From the NCBI RefSeq assembly GCF_963664915.1, contig NZ_OY761810.1:1192661-1256660 (forward strand): a stretch of DNA of 64,000 bases, written 5' to 3'. Below, one piece after another: positions 7,829 to 17,228 of this stretch. How positions within the stretch are numbered: the stretch's first letter is position 1; each line of letters begins with the position of its first letter. This DNA comes from an uncultured Caproiciproducens sp. (GTDB taxonomy: Bacteria > Bacillota > Clostridia > Oscillospirales > Acutalibacteraceae). Below the pieces are notes generated by a model. It saw only the letters and a list, made by a program, of their open reading frames with translations, was not told the DNA's origin and searched no databases. The position numbers were made by a program, and so were the translations under genes.

Positions 7829-8659
7829 ATGGAAGATACGGCAATTGACATTCCCCAGCTCAAAAAATCCACGGGTAGGCTCAGCTCAAACACACTCAAG
7901 CTGATCGCCATTGCGGCGATGCTGATTGACCACATTGCGTGGGCGTTTGTGCCGACTCTTTCTCCGCTCGGTCAGGTCATGCATATTATTGGCAGGACGA
8001 CCGCGCCCATCATGTGCTATTTTATTGCAGAAGGGTACTATCACACCCGCAGTGTGAAAAAATATGCGCTGCGGCTGTTCGTTTTCGCCGTTATTTCCTA
8101 TCTTCCGTTTGTACTGTTTGAAACGCACGGACTCCCCACTGTACAGACTTTTTTGACTTTGAACGTCATCTACACGCTCTTTTTGGGCCTGCTTGCGCTG
8201 TGGGCATGGGATAAAATGGAGAATGCAGTACTGCGGGTTCTTGTCGTTATCGGGCTTTGTATTCTGGCCATGCCGGGCGACTGGATGTACTATGATGTAC
8301 TGTGGGTGTTACTGTTCGGAATTTATCATGGGGATTTTAAAAAGCAAATGTGCTCGTTTACTGTCATTGCGCTGATAATGGCGGCAACTTCTTCCCTGCC
8401 GTATCTTATGATGAATCTCGCCGTTCAGAATCCCGCGACGGCCCCCGCTGTTTATGCGAGTTTGAAGCAGTTAGGCATTACGAGTGTTCCGCCGGTTTAT
8501 TCCCAGTTTTTCCAGCTGGGTGTGTTCCTTGCGCTTCCCCTGCTTTCGCTTTACAACGGAAAACGCGGAGGCGGAAAATACGACAAATGGATCTTTTACA
8601 TCTTTTATCCCACCCATCTGTTGATTATCGCTCTGCTGAGAATTTATGTGATTAAATAA
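7829..8659 (+). CDS. TraX-family membrane protein
   Basis: 276 residues from the ATG at 7829 (GAGGTGAAAG just upstream). The longer frame from 7649 runs through a promoter and is unlikely to be translated. The protein has about eight hydrophobic segments. The first (LKLIAIAAMLIDHIAWAF) and the motif GRTTAPIMCYFIAEGYYHTRSVKKYALRLFVFA are typical of TraX (PF05857), an integral membrane acetyltransferase that acetylates F-pilin. In Firmicutes the family is chromosomal and not tied to pili, and the substrate is unknown. A terminator follows. Confidence 0.83.
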   Translation: MEDTAIDIPQLKKSTGRLSSNTLKLIAIAAMLIDHIAWAFVPTLSPLGQVMHIIGRTTAPIMCYFIAEGYYHTRSVKKYALRLFVFAVISYLPFVLFETHGLPTVQTFLTLNVIYTLFLGLLALWAWDKMENAVLRVLVVIGLCILAMPGDWMYYDVLWVLLFGIYHGDFKKQMCSFTVIALIMAATSSLPYLMMNLAVQNPATAPAVYASLKQLGITSVPPVYSQFFQLGVFLALPLLSLYNGKRGGGKYDKWIFYIFYPTHLLIIALLRIYVIK

Positions 8660-8660
8660 A

Positions 8661-8701
8661 ATCCGCCCTGTTACCATAAACGTAGCAGGGCGGATCGTTT
8701 T
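8661..8701. terminator. Bidirectional terminator, traX-like gene / murein-peptide operon
   Basis: ATCCGCCCTG pairs with CAGGGCGGAT around a 15-base loop. T-rich sequence follows on both strands, and it lies between convergent stops at 8659 and 8703. Confidence 0.8.
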
Positions 8702-8702
8702 A

Positions 8703-9518
8703 TCAGAAGATACTGCCGGCGCAGAGCAGTTTTTCAGGCAGATCGGCACGGTAATCGGGTGCTTTCGGGTCAAGGCTGTTGATGACGACACCGTGGCAGT
8801 TGTTTCCCGCCGTGGCGTGAATGTACCGGCTGTCACCGATGTACATGGCGACATGGCCCGGGAAAAACAGCAGGTCGCCTTCTTTTATATCGGTCAAAGC
8901 AATTTCGCGCATATCAAACTCCGGCAGAATGTGCGCGTCACGGTAAATCAGTACGCCGTTCAGCAGATAGGCCATGGAGCACAGCCCGCTGCAGTCGATG
9001 CCGAGCGGTGATTTTCCGCCCCAGCGGTACTGGGTGCCGAAATAGCTGAGCGCGGTGTTCACCAGCGCTTTGCGCAAGGCAGGTTCCTGCGCCTTATTCC
9101 ACGAAGTGATGTAATCGCCGAGAAAAGCGCTCCAGATGAAGCCCTCGCGCCCGTCGCAGAAGCAAACGCGCTGCCAGCCGTCTTCCGGCTGTCCCACGGG
9201 GTTCAGCACGCCGCCGCGGGTGATTGATCCAACAAGGTGCCCCTGCACCTTCGGCACGTCCAGAACATCGGCGTAAGCCTGTAAAACGACTTTTTTCAGG
9301 GAGATGTTCCAGCTTTCAACCAAAGCCCCATCAAAGCAAAGCGTTTCTTCGTTTACCCAGCCCTCGTACCGGTAGTGCGTGCGGATGCGAACCCATGAAC
9401 CTTGTTTTTCCAAGACCTCCACAGTCATGCCGCACAGCGCCTCGTCGGTCAGCTCGCTTTCGCGGGACGGCGACTCCATGAGCGGCGCAATCACACTTTT
9501 AATCAATGCATGTTCCAT
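8703..9518 (-). CDS. NlpC/P60 gamma-D-glutamyl endopeptidase, YkfC-like
   Basis: 271 residues, no signal peptide, so probably cytoplasmic. Two SH3-like domains come first (about 1-60 and 75-140), then an NlpC/P60 domain: Cys-176 in GIDCSGLC, His-221 in FFPGHVAMYIG and His-233 in YIHATAG form the expected triad. This is the architecture of B. subtilis YkfC, which cuts the gamma-D-Glu-diamino acid bond of L-Ala-gamma-D-Glu-DAP. It is the last gene of an operon with epimerase and LD-carboxypeptidase genes, as in ykfABCD. It starts 1 base after the stop of the preceding gene. Confidence 0.88.
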   Translation of the reverse strand: MEHALIKSVIAPLMESPSRESELTDEALCGMTVEVLEKQGSWVRIRTHYRYEGWVNEETLCFDGALVESWNISLKKVVLQAYADVLDVPKVQGHLVGSITRGGVLNPVGQPEDGWQRVCFCDGREGFIWSAFLGDYITSWNKAQEPALRKALVNTALSYFGTQYRWGGKSPLGIDCSGLCSMAYLLNGVLIYRDAHILPEFDMREIALTDIKEGDLLFFPGHVAMYIGDSRYIHATAGNNCHGVVINSLDPKAPDYRADLPEKLLCAGSIF

Positions 9519-9519
9519 G

Positions 9520-10320
9520 TCAACCCTCTTTATAATAGTCGTAGACCGCTTTCGAAAGCCTTCCGATCAGTTTTTTGGACAGTTCGTTTTCTTCGGTGTC
9601 ATCCATGGCGTCGGTTACAAAGCATCCGAAAAAGTATTCCCGGTTCGGAAGATAAAAAATACCGGCGTCGTGGTTCAGGTAATTAAGCCCGCCGGTTTTG
9701 TGCGCGGCGGTCAGACTTTCGTCCGCGATATACCGCAGAGCGCTGCCGAAATCACGCTGGCGCTTTAAGATGCGCAGCGTATAACCGCATAGCTCCGGCG
9801 TTAAAACAGAAGCATGATGTAAACAGGAGAATACGGCGAGCTGGTCTTCTGCGCTGGTGTAATTGTTGCGCCCCTGTTCAATTGCGTCCCAGTCGAGCAT
9901 TTTGCGCTCGAGCACGGTCGATTTCAGTCCGAGTTTGCGGCAATAAGCGTTGATTGCGTCCATCCCTAAAAATTCAATCAGCACATTGGTGGCGGTATTG
10001 TCGCTGTTGATGATCATCCACGTGAAAAGCTCTTCCAGCGTGTAATCCCGAATGCCGCGGTCAAATATCTGCGTGTCATCCAGAATTTCTTTTGCGGGGA
10101 CGGGAACTTTTTGGTCGGTTTTCAGCGTTCCGTTTTGCACCAGCTCAAGCGCCGTCAGCAGAATGGGCGTTTTTATTGTGCTGGCCGAAACGACTTTATC
10201 CCCGGCATGAAATGAAAGAAGCGTTTTGTTTTCGGTAAAGTCATAAACCAGAAGCGACACCTTCGCGTTGATGTCGTTTATCTCGTTTTCCGCGTAATCG
10301 CGCAGTTCATCGTATTTCAT
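9520..10320 (-). CDS. Class A beta-lactamase-like serine hydrolase, cytoplasmic (copy 1)
   Basis: 266 residues. The three active-site motifs of the penicillin-recognising fold are present: Ser-47/Lys-50 in SASTIKTP, Ser-106-Asp-Asn in NSDNTATN, and Lys-208-Thr-Gly in AHKTGGL. The omega-loop ExxLN with the deacylating Glu-166 of true class A beta-lactamases is not recognisable; the region reads ERKMLDWDAIEQGRNNYTSAED. There is no signal peptide, although known beta-lactamases and PBPs act outside the membrane. It lies inside the murein-peptide operon between ldcA and the NlpC/P60 gene. A role on cell-wall peptides is plausible but inferred; a resistance function is unlikely. Confidence 0.8.
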   Translation of the reverse strand: MKYDELRDYAENEINDINAKVSLLVYDFTENKTLLSFHAGDKVVSASTIKTPILLTALELVQNGTLKTDQKVPVPAKEILDDTQIFDRGIRDYTLEELFTWMIINSDNTATNVLIEFLGMDAINAYCRKLGLKSTVLERKMLDWDAIEQGRNNYTSAEDQLAVFSCLHHASVLTPELCGYTLRILKRQRDFGSALRYIADESLTAAHKTGGLNYLNHDAGIFYLPNREYFFGCFVTDAMDDTEENELSKKLIGRLSKAVYDYYKEG

Positions 10321-10324
10321 AGTA

Positions 10325-11239
10325 TCAGTCCAATACGGTTATTTTTCCGGAAATAGAGTTCATCTCAATTCCTTTTCCGAGCGGCAGGGACATGCTCGGC
10401 AGGCTGTGACCGCAGACCACGTTCATAATCGCGGGTTTGTGCTCCGGCACGAGAAGTCCTTCAAACACCTGCCCCAGCGTCAGCGATTTTTCCGGATGCT
10501 CAGCGTTGCAGTCGGTAAAACCGCCAAGGATGATTCCGGCGCAGTCTTTGAATTTCCCCGCCATTTTCAGGTGGTTCAGCATGCCGTCTATGCGGTACGG
10601 CTCCTCACCCACGTCCTCAAGAAACAGAATCCTGTCCTTGGTGTTGATTTCATAGCAGGTTCCGAGCGAAGACGATACAAGCGACAGGTTTCCGCCGGTT
10701 AAAATTCCTTTTGCACATCCGCCGACAAGCGTTTTCATCGGCATATTGTCCGGATTATGCAGTTCACCCAGTTTTTCGCCGAACAGCACTTTTTTCAGGC
10801 TGTTCATGGTGTATTCATCCACGCCCCCGTACAGCTCCGTCGAGGGCATGGGGGTATGGTAAGTGACAAATCCGCATTGCTGGTTCAAAACAATATGCAG
10901 TGCGGTAATATCGCTGTATCCGCAGAAAAATTTCGGATGTCTGCGGATCATGTTCCAGTCGATCAGGTTCATCAGGCGCTGCGCGCCGTATCCGCCGCGG
11001 ATACACAGAATCCCGTCAATTTCGCTGTCGGCGAACGCGGCGTTGATGTCGTCCGCGCGCAGCCGGTCGCTTCCGGCCAAATAACCGTTCGCCCTGCGGC
11101 AGCTTTCGAAAATAACGGGTCTTAGTCCAAGTTCTTCCACCGCCGTTACAGCCGGGCCGAAGCGTTCCGGCGAAACCGGGCCGGCCGGGGCGATCAGCGC
11201 GATGCGCGCGCCCTCGAACAATGGCTTTGGGGTCAACAT
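10325..11239 (-). CDS. ldcA: Muramoyltetrapeptide LD-carboxypeptidase (peptidase S66)
   Basis: 304 residues from the ATG ending at 11239, preceded by GGAGGG; the longer frame begins inside the upstream gene. Ser-109 in CGYSDITALH, Glu-208 in LFLEDVGE and His-278 in CGHSLP form the S66 Ser-Glu-His triad. The enzyme removes the terminal D-Ala from the L-Ala-gamma-D-Glu-DAP-D-Ala tetrapeptide in the cytoplasm, which allows tripeptide recycling (LdcA, YkfA). It follows the transporter ATPase gene with almost no gap. Confidence 0.9.
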   Translation of the reverse strand: MLTPKPLFEGARIALIAPAGPVSPERFGPAVTAVEELGLRPVIFESCRRANGYLAGSDRLRADDINAAFADSEIDGILCIRGGYGAQRLMNLIDWNMIRRHPKFFCGYSDITALHIVLNQQCGFVTYHTPMPSTELYGGVDEYTMNSLKKVLFGEKLGELHNPDNMPMKTLVGGCAKGILTGGNLSLVSSSLGTCYEINTKDRILFLEDVGEEPYRIDGMLNHLKMAGKFKDCAGIILGGFTDCNAEHPEKSLTLGQVFEGLLVPEHKPAIMNVVCGHSLPSMSLPLGKGIEMNSISGKITVLD

Positions 11240-11240
11240 G

Positions 11241-12185
11241 CTATCCCTCCAATGATTTTCGATATTCTTCAATTTCAGGTTCGTTTGCCAATACAAAATG
11301 ACCCGGCTCAATTTCGCACCAAACCGGTTTGTTCACGGAATAGTCGTGCATTTCCGGATCATACACGATCAATTGCTTGTTTTTCTCCGCGGCCGGGTCA
11401 GGCAGCGGAATTGCCGAAAGAAGCGCGCGGGTGTAAGGATGCAGCGGGTGAGCAAACAACTGTTCCGTTTCAGCCAGCTCGACCAGCACCCCTTTGCGAA
11501 TAACCGCGATGCGGTCGGAAATAAAACGCACCACCGAAAGGTCGTGAGCGATAAACAGATAGGTCAGACCGTGCTTTTTTTGCAGCTCAGAAAGCAGGTT
11601 CAGTACCTGTGCGCGGATGGAGACATCCAGCGCGCTGATCGGTTCGTCGGCAATGATGAAATCCGGCTGCATAATCAGCGCCCGCGCAATGCCGATACGC
11701 TGCCGTTGCCCGCCTGAAAATTCATGCGGAAACCGGCTGGCGAATTCGGGCAGCAGACCCACATCGGTCAGTGCCTTGTCGACTTCTTCCCGGCGCTGCG
11801 CTTCACTCAGATGCCTTCCGCTGTTGAAAAGGCCCTCCGAAACAATATAGTCCACTTTGGCGCGCTCATTCAGACTCGCCATCGGATCCTGAAAAATCAT
11901 CTGAATCCGGCGTGTCAGTTCGCGGTCCAGTTCCTTTGAAATAGTTCCGTTTATTTTTTTGCCCTTGTAAAGAATATCGCCGCCGGCGGTCGGGTTAATG
12001 CGGATGATTGAGCGGCCGATGGTCGTTTTCCCCGAACCGGATTCACCCACAAGGCCGAAGGTTTCACCTTCGTAAATCGTGAAGCTTACACCGTTCACGG
12101 CGACAAATTTCTGTTTTCTTGTACCGAAAGTAACTTCAAGGTTTTTCACTTCGAGCAGCGGAGTTTTTTGCTCTGTCTCAGACAT
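11241..12185 (-). CDS. Oligopeptide ABC transporter ATPase, OppF/DppF type
   Basis: 314 residues. Walker [10 protein letters not shown] near residue 45, signature [15 protein letters not shown] and Walker [13 protein letters not shown]. The family C-terminal extension follows ([38 protein letters not shown]). It overlaps the upstream OppD-type gene by 8 bases, so the two ATPases are translated together. It corresponds to YkfD in the Bacillus murein-peptide operon. Confidence 0.93.
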   Translation of the reverse strand: MSETEQKTPLLEVKNLEVTFGTRKQKFVAVNGVSFTIYEGETFGLVGESGSGKTTIGRSIIRINPTAGGDILYKGKKINGTISKELDRELTRRIQMIFQDPMASLNERAKVDYIVSEGLFNSGRHLSEAQRREEVDKALTDVGLLPEFASRFPHEFSGGQRQRIGIARALIMQPDFIIADEPISALDVSIRAQVLNLLSELQKKHGLTYLFIAHDLSVVRFISDRIAVIRKGVLVELAETEQLFAHPLHPYTRALLSAIPLPDPAAEKNKQLIVYDPEMHDYSVNKPVWCEIEPGHFVLANEPEIEEYRKSLEG

Positions 12186-13218
12186 CTTCGTTCACCCCCT
12201 GGTGCAGTTTTGCAATAATCTCAGGCGGGTCCACTTTGGGCGAACGCGGGTCCAAAAGCCATGTGCGCGCCTTGTGGGTGGGGCTGATATCAAAGTACGG
12301 CGGGCGCTTGACAAAGTCAATTTTCAGTGCGCGGGGATTGCGCGGCGCGAATGCGTCCCCTTCAATGTGCGTGAACAGGTTCGGCGGGGCGCCTTTGATA
12401 GAATACAGGTTTTCGCCCTTGATGCCGAGCTGCGGCAGAGAGGAAAGTAAAGCCCAGGTGTAGGGGTGGCAGGGAACATAAAATACTTCTTCGCATTTCC
12501 CGATTTCAACAATGTCGCCCGCGTACATAACCGCAATGCGGTCCGCCACGTTGGCGACGACCCCGAGGTCATGCGTGATATAGATTGTAGTCAAATCATA
12601 TTTCGTTTTTAAATCCTTAAGCAGTTTTAAAATCTGTGCCTGTATGGTTACGTCCAGCGCGGTGGTGGGTTCGTCGCAGATCAAAATTTTCGGCTTGCAC
12701 GCAATAGCGATGGCGATGACCACACGCTGGCGCATTCCCCCGGAAAACTCATGGGGATACTGGTGAATTCGGTTTTCCGCGTCGGTGATGCCCACATCCT
12801 CTAAGATCGAAACCGCCGCCGCTTTCGCTTCGGCTCCTTTTAATCCCTGATGAAGTTCAATCGCCTCGCAGATCTGAAAGCCGATGGTTTTGAGCGGGTT
12901 CAGGCTGGTCATCGGGTCCTGCAGCACCATGGCAATTTCTTTGCCGCGTACCCCAAGCCATTCCTTTTCGGTCTTAAACTTGCTTAAGTCCTGACCTTTA
13001 TAGAGAATTTCACCACTTGTAATGGCGCCGTTTGCGTCGAGAAGTCCCATAAACGTTTTGACCAGAACGGATTTTCCGGAACCGGATTCCCCCACGATGG
13101 CAAGGCTTTCACTTTTGTATAAATCAAGCGATATTCCGCGGATAGCGTGCAGAATCCGTCCGCGAAGGTCGAATTTCACTTCAAGGTTCCTTACGGATAA
13201 AACTACTTCCTGTTCCAT
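12178..13218 (-). CDS. Oligopeptide ABC transporter ATPase, OppD/DppD type
   Basis: 346 residues. Walker [14 protein letters not shown]-loop [12 protein letters not shown], signature [16 protein letters not shown], Walker [14 protein letters not shown]. The C-terminal segment ([15 protein letters not shown], then a tail with MCVN-type Cys-poor sequence) is the usual Opp/Dpp extension, slightly longer than normal. It pairs with the downstream OppF-type subunit. Confidence 0.93.
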   Translation of the reverse strand: MEQEVVLSVRNLEVKFDLRGRILHAIRGISLDLYKSESLAIVGESGSGKSVLVKTFMGLLDANGAITSGEILYKGQDLSKFKTEKEWLGVRGKEIAMVLQDPMTSLNPLKTIGFQICEAIELHQGLKGAEAKAAAVSILEDVGITDAENRIHQYPHEFSGGMRQRVVIAIAIACKPKILICDEPTTALDVTIQAQILKLLKDLKTKYDLTTIYITHDLGVVANVADRIAVMYAGDIVEIGKCEEVFYVPCHPYTWALLSSLPQLGIKGENLYSIKGAPPNLFTHIEGDAFAPRNPRALKIDFVKRPPYFDISPTHKARTWLLDPRSPKVDPPEIIAKLHQGVNEDV

Positions 13219-13230
13219 GATTCAGCCTCC

Positions 13231-14226
13231 TTAAACATGATTTTTCGGGTCGGACGCGTCCGCAAACGCATTGCCGATGATATAAAATGAGATGGTGACC
13301 ACGGAGAGCGCGATGGAGGGGAAGAACAGCTGGTACCGCAGCGCGGCGGAAGTCATCAGTACGCGTCCCTCATTGATGAGGTTGCCGAGCGACGGGATGC
13401 TGACCGGAAGTCCCAGACCGATGTAGGTGAGAAAAACCTCGTTGCCGATTGCCGCGGGGATCGCCAGCGCCATGCGCAGCATAATGACGGATACGAGATA
13501 CGGCAGCAGATTTTTTAAGATAATACGGTATGTCGGCGTTCCAAGACAGCGGGAGGCCAGATTATAGTCCCGGTCGCGGATAATCAGAATCTGATTGCGG
13601 ATAAAGCGCGCCATGTCAAGCCAGCCTGTCAGGCACATGGCAAACACAAGGGTTGAGATGCTCGGCCGCATGATATAGGAAAACAAAATCAAAACAACGG
13701 TTTGCGGGATATTGTCCAGAACGTTGTAAATTTCGGTGAACAGCCGGTCAAGTTTGCGCACGTACCCCCAGACAACGCCCATTAGAATGCCGAGAACGGC
13801 CTCGCTGAGCGCGACGGCGAAACCGATCAGCAGCGAGGTGCGCGTGCCGCTCCAGACGCGGCTCCACAAATCCTGACCGATGGAGTTTGTGCCGAACCAG
13901 TATTCCCCGCCGGGCTGAAGATTTCTCAGCTGCATACCGCTCGCATTGTTAAAAATTTCCGTGGCGGAGCGCTGACCCGGAATCATCGGCTGGAGAAACG
14001 TGAACAGAAGGATGACTCCCATTAAGATCAGAAGAGACAGGGCAACTTTGTTCTTTAGAAAAACCTGAAAGGTGGAGCGCCAGTAGGAATAGTCCGAGTA
14101 ACCGGAGCGTTCGGCAGCTGCCTCATCGAAGCCAGCAAAGGTAAAAAGCTCGTCGTCGGACAAATTGCGGAAGGACTGATTGATGCTGTCTTCTACAGCA
14201 GCCGCTTTTTTATGCCGCAGAGCCAT
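13231..14226 (-). CDS. Oligopeptide ABC transporter permease, OppC/DppC type
   Basis: 331 residues. A cytoplasmic N-terminal tail of about 65 residues precedes the first membrane helix (KVALSLLILMGVILLFTF). Six helices follow, with a BPD_transp_1 domain and the EAA-type cytoplasmic loop around LASRCLGTPTYRIILKNLLPYL. The C-terminus has the family ADASDPK. Start and stop adjoin the OppB-type gene (shared base at 14226). Confidence 0.92.
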   Translation of the reverse strand: MALRHKKAAAVEDSINQSFRNLSDDELFTFAGFDEAAAERSGYSDYSYWRSTFQVFLKNKVALSLLILMGVILLFTFLQPMIPGQRSATEIFNNASGMQLRNLQPGGEYWFGTNSIGQDLWSRVWSGTRTSLLIGFAVALSEAVLGILMGVVWGYVRKLDRLFTEIYNVLDNIPQTVVLILFSYIMRPSISTLVFAMCLTGWLDMARFIRNQILIIRDRDYNLASRCLGTPTYRIILKNLLPYLVSVIMLRMALAIPAAIGNEVFLTYIGLGLPVSIPSLGNLINEGRVLMTSAALRYQLFFPSIALSVVTISFYIIGNAFADASDPKNHV

Positions 14227-15167
14227 TATCGGGCACCTCCTTTTTTTACAAAGCTGATGCGCGGATCCATTAAGTTCATCAGCACATCGCCAAGAAGAAG
14301 ACCGATAATACCGATTGCGGAGTAAATCAGAACCAGTGCCTGCACCATGTTGTTGTCCTGACGCTGAATCACATTGACCAGAAGACCGCCCATGCCCGGT
14401 ACGGAATAGAGGGATTCAATGTAGATGGAACCGGCGATGGTGTAAAGCAGGGAGGTCGGAAGATACTGCACCATCGGTACAAAAGCGTTGCGAAACACAT
14501 GGTTTTTCATGATGGACTTACTGTCCACGCCCTTTGCGCGCGCAAGCCTTATGTAGTCTTTGTTCAGTTCGTCAACCATATAGCGCCTGAGCCACATGGC
14601 GTAATAGGCGATGTTGCCGAGTGAAAGGGAAATGGTCGGAAGAATCCAGCTCAGCGGATTCGAGGCGCTGAAAAGAATCGGCAGGCCGAGCCAGTCGGTA
14701 AAATACAGCTGTACCAGAAGATAGTAAACAGCGGCGGGTACGGCTGTAATAAACACGATGAACGCGGTGCCGAATTTATCCCAGAATTTGCTCTTGCTCC
14801 TTGCCATGGCGGTGCCGAGCGGCAAGCCGAGCAGGAGGGCAATGATCATGGACGCAATTCCCATATAGATGGAAACCGGCGCCTTTGAAGTGATAATTTC
14901 AATGACCGGCACATTGGGGCGGTAAATCAGGGAATTGCCCAAGCTGCCGTGAAAAAGCTGAATAAAAAAGTTTTTGAGCTGAATGGGCAGCGGGTCGAGT
15001 AACCCCATACTCAACAGGGCGTTGTGAATCTGGTTTTTATCAAGTTTATCAAAGTTTTGAAAGTACCCTTCAATTGGCATCATTCTCATCAGGGAAAATA
15101 CAATGGCGGTGATGATAAACAATGTGACGAGGGACTGTGCCAGCCGTTTGGCTGTGTACTTTAACAT
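14226..15167 (-). CDS. Oligopeptide ABC transporter permease, OppB/DppB type
   Basis: 313 residues from the ATG ending at 15167, which follows AAAGGAG at good spacing; an ATG seven codons earlier lacks one. Six membrane helices begin with LAQSLVTLFIITAIVFSLMRM. The EAA loop is RLARAKGVDSKSIMKNHVFRNAFVP, and the C-terminus ends in LMDPRISF as is usual for DppB. Confidence 0.92.
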   Translation of the reverse strand: MLKYTAKRLAQSLVTLFIITAIVFSLMRMMPIEGYFQNFDKLDKNQIHNALLSMGLLDPLPIQLKNFFIQLFHGSLGNSLIYRPNVPVIEIITSKAPVSIYMGIASMIIALLLGLPLGTAMARSKSKFWDKFGTAFIVFITAVPAAVYYLLVQLYFTDWLGLPILFSASNPLSWILPTISLSLGNIAYYAMWLRRYMVDELNKDYIRLARAKGVDSKSIMKNHVFRNAFVPMVQYLPTSLLYTIAGSIYIESLYSVPGMGGLLVNVIQRQDNNMVQALVLIYSAIGIIGLLLGDVLMNLMDPRISFVKKGGAR

Positions 15168-15250
15168 GGCAATGCTCCTTTGCGGCAAGATATGCGAATT
15201 GGCACTGCATGGAATGACAATTCGTATATCTTGATCAATTAGAAATACGA

Positions 15251-15285
15251 ATAATGACTCCGCCGCGCATCAACGGAGTCATTAT
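15251..15285 (-). terminator. Intra-operon hairpin between binding-protein and permease genes
   Basis: A perfect 12-bp stem, ATAATGACTCCG with CGGAGTCATTAT, around an 11-base loop. It lies just after the binding-protein stop at 15306 and before the permease start. Without a strong T-run it probably stops only part of transcription or protects the upstream mRNA, giving more binding protein than permease. Confidence 0.6.
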
Positions 15286-15305
15286 TCCTTCATTTTACGA
15301 TCGCT

Positions 15306-17162
15306 TTATTTTTCTGCTTTTGCAAGCGCGGCCGCGCGCTCCTCGTTCCATTTCTTTTCTGTGGCATAGTATTCATCCATGCTCATGGGCTTTGCAAGCA
15401 GATGCTGACCCTTGTAGCGGAGGATGGAAACGCCGAACGGGGCGTACTGATAATCAAATTCGTTTCTCTTGGTCACCTGATATCCGTCGGTGTTCAGTCC
15501 GTAAGGAATGACAAACGCGTTGTTGATGAGGAACGATTCCGCTTTTGCAAACGCGTTGTAACGTTTGGTCAGGTCAAGGGATTCCCCGATGGCGGCGTTA
15601 AAAAGGTTGGTGTAGGTCTTGTTGCCGTCTGCGTCGGTGTAGCCCTGCACTTTTTCGGGCTTGTTGTACGAACCGCCGCCATCGCCGTTCGCGTCGTTTG
15701 GCTGGAACGGGTCGGTAAAGGTCTGCGGGTCGGCGTAGTCGGGGCCGAAATTGCACTTCATCAGCGCGTATTTGCCCGCGCGGCGGGTCGCGGAAAGGAA
15801 TCCGGTCGACGGGCCGGCTTCCGGAATAATATCGATGTAATCCTTGCCGAGCAGGTTTTCGAGCTGCTGCTCAACCACCTGGCACTCCTTATCCCAGTTG
15901 GCGGTAGTCGGATTGTACGGCATCAGAATCTTGACCGGCAGGGTCGCTCCCGCCGCTTTCAGTTCTGTTTTTGCCTTTTCGGCGTACTTTTTGGCTTCGT
16001 CCGCCTGGAAGGAATCCCTTGCGGTAATCGCTTTCAGGTCGCCGATATTGGTGTAGTCCGTACCGTCAAGGTCAACAAGGGCGGGCGGCGTGACCGTGTT
16101 CAAAAGCTGTTTGTCCGGATTGTTCGGCTCTGCGACGGAAAGCGCTTTGATGCGGTCCAAGCCGTAGAAAATCGACTTGCGGAAGTTTTCGTTATTGACG
16201 GCCTTTGTCCAGTTGTCCGGCTGGTACTGTGCGTCGAACTCCGGATTGAAGTTGAAGGCGTAGAAATAGGAGTAGCACTGGCTGCGGCTCGGGCTGACCA
16301 GATCCTTGGTCGCGGGGTCCTTCAGCCACTGGTCGAGGATATCGGAGGAGATAAATGCCTGGTCAATTTCGCCGCGCTTATACATTTCCGGCGCGAGGGT
16401 GTTTTTTTCCTTATTATAGGTTTCTGTAATCGTGCTGATATAAACCTTATCCTTATCCCAGTATTGATCATTCTTAGTAAAAACATGGGATACCTGCGGT
16501 TCATAGGTGCTCAAAATATAAGCGCCGTTGTAAAGAAAACTGGTGTTGTCGGTACCGAAATTAGCACCCTTTTCCTTCAGAAAATCGCCGTTCGCCGGTA
16601 AAAAGCAGACGTAAACCAGCATGGAAAGAAAATAAGGGGTGGGTTTCTTCAATGTGTAAACCACGGTGCTGTCATCGGTTGCCTTCACGCCGACCTGTGA
16701 AAAGTCCGTGATCTTTTTGTTGTAGTAATCCTCGGCGTTTTTTACCACGCTGTAGAAGATGTTTGCGGTTTCGGATTTATACGTGTCGGTCAGAAGATAC
16801 TGGGCGGCGTCCACAAAGTCCTGCGCCTTTACGTCGGCAACTTCTTTGCCGGTATTGTCCACCCACTTCACGCCTTTGCGCAGATGGAAGGTCCAGGTGA
16901 GCTGATCGTCACTGGTTTCCCATTTTTCCGCAAGACCGGGCTGTACGACGCCGTATTTGTCGTACTCAATCAGGCCGTCCACGCAGTTCGCCGCAACTTT
17001 CTGATCTTCCTGGTCGCCGGTGATCAGGTAGTTCAATGTTTTGTATTCATCGGAATACAGCTTGCGAAAATTCTCAGACGTGTCCGCGGCTTTTTGGCCG
17101 CACCCCGCCAGCGTGCCAAGCAGCATGGCAACACACAGCAGCATTGATAACAGCTTTTTCAT
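15306..17162 (-). CDS. Peptide-binding lipoprotein (SBP family 5)
   Basis: 618 residues. The signal peptide ends in LAGC (Cys-21). The mature protein is a full-length SBP_bac_5 domain: LAEKWETSDDQLTWTFHLRKGVKWVDNTG near the N-terminus, YFYAFNFNPEF in the middle and YNAFAKAESFLINNAFVIPYG near the end. It captures peptides outside the cell for the transporter encoded next. The neighbouring epimerase, carboxypeptidase and NlpC/P60 genes suggest murein tripeptide or tetrapeptide as the ligand (MppA-like use). That is inference from context. Confidence 0.9.
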   Translation of the reverse strand: MKKLLSMLLCVAMLLGTLAGCGQKAADTSENFRKLYSDEYKTLNYLITGDQEDQKVAANCVDGLIEYDKYGVVQPGLAEKWETSDDQLTWTFHLRKGVKWVDNTGKEVADVKAQDFVDAAQYLLTDTYKSETANIFYSVVKNAEDYYNKKITDFSQVGVKATDDSTVVYTLKKPTPYFLSMLVYVCFLPANGDFLKEKGANFGTDNTSFLYNGAYILSTYEPQVSHVFTKNDQYWDKDKVYISTITETYNKEKNTLAPEMYKRGEIDQAFISSDILDQWLKDPATKDLVSPSRSQCYSYFYAFNFNPEFDAQYQPDNWTKAVNNENFRKSIFYGLDRIKALSVAEPNNPDKQLLNTVTPPALVDLDGTDYTNIGDLKAITARDSFQADEAKKYAEKAKTELKAAGATLPVKILMPYNPTTANWDKECQVVEQQLENLLGKDYIDIIPEAGPSTGFLSATRRAGKYALMKCNFGPDYADPQTFTDPFQPNDANGDGGGSYNKPEKVQGYTDADGNKTYTNLFNAAIGESLDLTKRYNAFAKAESFLINNAFVIPYGLNTDGYQVTKRNEFDYQYAPFGVSILRYKGQHLLAKPMSMDEYYATEKKWNEERAAALAKAEK

Positions 17163-17228
17163 TGTTTATCCTCTTTTCTCATAGTAATGTCCTCAAGTGA
17201 TTATTATGATAAAAGTATGGCAAGCGTC

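Noticed and set aside
9520-10320. Beta-lactam resistance gene
   Set aside because: The fold is right but the deacylation Glu and signal peptide are missing and the operon is for murein peptides. The same holds for 18501-19268.
15402-16601. 399-codon open frame antisense to the peptide-binding protein gene
   Set aside because: Shadow frame of a well-supported gene, without a family pattern.
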